64,000 nucleotides of DNA from Paenibacillus sp. Soil750 (GTDB lineage Bacteria; Bacillota; Bacilli; Paenibacillales; NBRC-103111): assembly GCF_001428045.1 (NCBI RefSeq), contig NZ_LMSD01000023.1, positions 62,001 to 126,000 of the forward strand, in the 5' to 3' direction. Positions 63,581-64,000 of this stretch are shown here, in pieces (the first letter of the stretch is position 1; each line of letters begins with the position of its first letter). The notes beneath the pieces were generated by a model. That model saw only the letters and a list, made by a program, of their open reading frames with translations, ran no database searches and had not been told where the DNA came from. The position numbers and the translations under genes are program-made.

Positions 63581-64000
63581 ATGGAAAAAGGAAGGGTTGA
63601 CTCAAGAGCTGCTTTAAAAGTTTCTCTCTGTCTTAGTCTGATAGTGTCATCCATGCTTAGTTTTCATAAGAGTACCCATGCTGCATCCATCCCAACGGTT
63701 AATATTGATTATAATATTGAAAAGCAGGAAATCGACGGCTTTGGTGCATCCAACGCTTGGTCGACTGGGATTGTACAAAATCTCGCAAACCCACCACAGA
63801 AGGAAATACTGGATGCGCTTTTTAGTACTTCTACTGGCGCAGGACTAAGTATGGTAAGAAACAGGCTTCCTTATGACATCGTATCGGAATCAGGCACATG
63901 GAATTGGAATAATTGGGATATTAATGGTACAACCTGGCTTTTTAATAAAATAAAAACGGATTATAACGTAACCAAATTTTTCACTACTCCCTGGACGCCT
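63581..64000 (+). CDS. Secreted GH30-like glycoside hydrolase, 5' part (3' end outside window)
   Basis: The first 140 residues are visible. After a signal peptide ending near THAAS comes VNIDYNIEKQEIDGFGASNA, the usual start of GH30 catalytic domains (xylanase, glucuronoxylanase or beta-1,6-glucanase types), then GAGLSMVRNRLPYD and TTPWTP at the window edge. GAAGGGAAGAG precedes the ATG. Given its position behind the cohesin cluster, a C-terminal dockerin would be expected but cannot be seen. The 146 bases before it hold only a weak hairpin. Confidence 0.85.
   Translation, partial: MEKGRVDSRAALKVSLCLSLIVSSMLSFHKSTHAASIPTVNIDYNIEKQEIDGFGASNAWSTGIVQNLANPPQKEILDALFSTSTGAGLSMVRNRLPYDIVSESGTWNWNNWDINGTTWLFNKIKTDYNVTKFFTTPWTP

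Noticed and set aside
1..64000. Search for insertion sequences, prophage genes, CRISPR arrays, tRNA or rRNA genes
   Set aside because: No transposase, integrase, spaced repeat array or structural RNA could be recognised.

Overview
The window looks like chromosomal DNA of a soil, polysaccharide-degrading Bacillota of the Paenibacillus type. The basis is long secreted multidomain glycosidases, SLH-anchored surface proteins, YesM/YesN-like histidine kinase and AraC-type response-regulator pairs beside ATPase-less sugar ABC importers, strong GGAGG ribosome sites, and a good CcpA (cre) box. No rRNA, tRNA, CRISPR, prophage or insertion sequence was seen. Family assignments come from reading the translations; no database search was run.

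Layout. (1) 1-11363: the 3' part of a large clan GH-A glycosidase (CBM9-like, OmpL47-like and FIMAH modules); a decayed AraC-type regulator; a reverse-strand glycosidase of different base composition that has lost its C-terminal modules; and a reverse-strand secreted BNR/sialidase-fold protein with two LamG domains. (2) 11645-23264: an enolase-superfamily acid-sugar dehydratase, a 2-hydroxyacid dehydrogenase and a cytoplasmic BNR hydrolase; then a response regulator and a double-sensor kinase; then a solute-binding lipoprotein, two permeases and a polysaccharide deacetylase. A 57-bp promoter element occurs before both halves of this locus. (3) 23343-30156: a MalF/MalG-type importer on the reverse strand, divergent from its kinase/regulator pair. 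(4) 30202-43392: a membrane-bound AraC regulator, a third importer, a 1692-residue glycosidase, and a glycosidase gene broken by a 17-bp tandem repeat. (5) 43422-56235: gene debris, then a reverse-strand kinase, regulator and sugar-binding lipoprotein, divergent from a complete galactofuranose-type importer (YtfQ, YtfR, YtfT, YjfF) that also carries a chemoreceptor and a second YtfQ-like protein. (6) 56706-64000: a cell-surface cohesin/dockerin cluster. Two cohesin-SLH anchor proteins flank a GH43 enzyme that carries both its own cohesin and a C-terminal dockerin, followed by the start of a GH30 enzyme.

How it fits together (inference). Secreted glycosidases, some tethered through FIMAH, SLH or cohesin-dockerin contacts, cut plant or microbial heteropolysaccharide. 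Four importers take up the products. Each importer has its own membrane sensor and AraC-type regulator next to it. The three CUT1-type importers lack ATPases in the window and probably share one encoded elsewhere.

The most notable items are the small cellulosome-like cluster at the right end, the 17-bp repeat that shifts frame inside a glycosidase, the binding-protein/kinase/chemoreceptor furanose system, and the paired 57-bp promoter elements.
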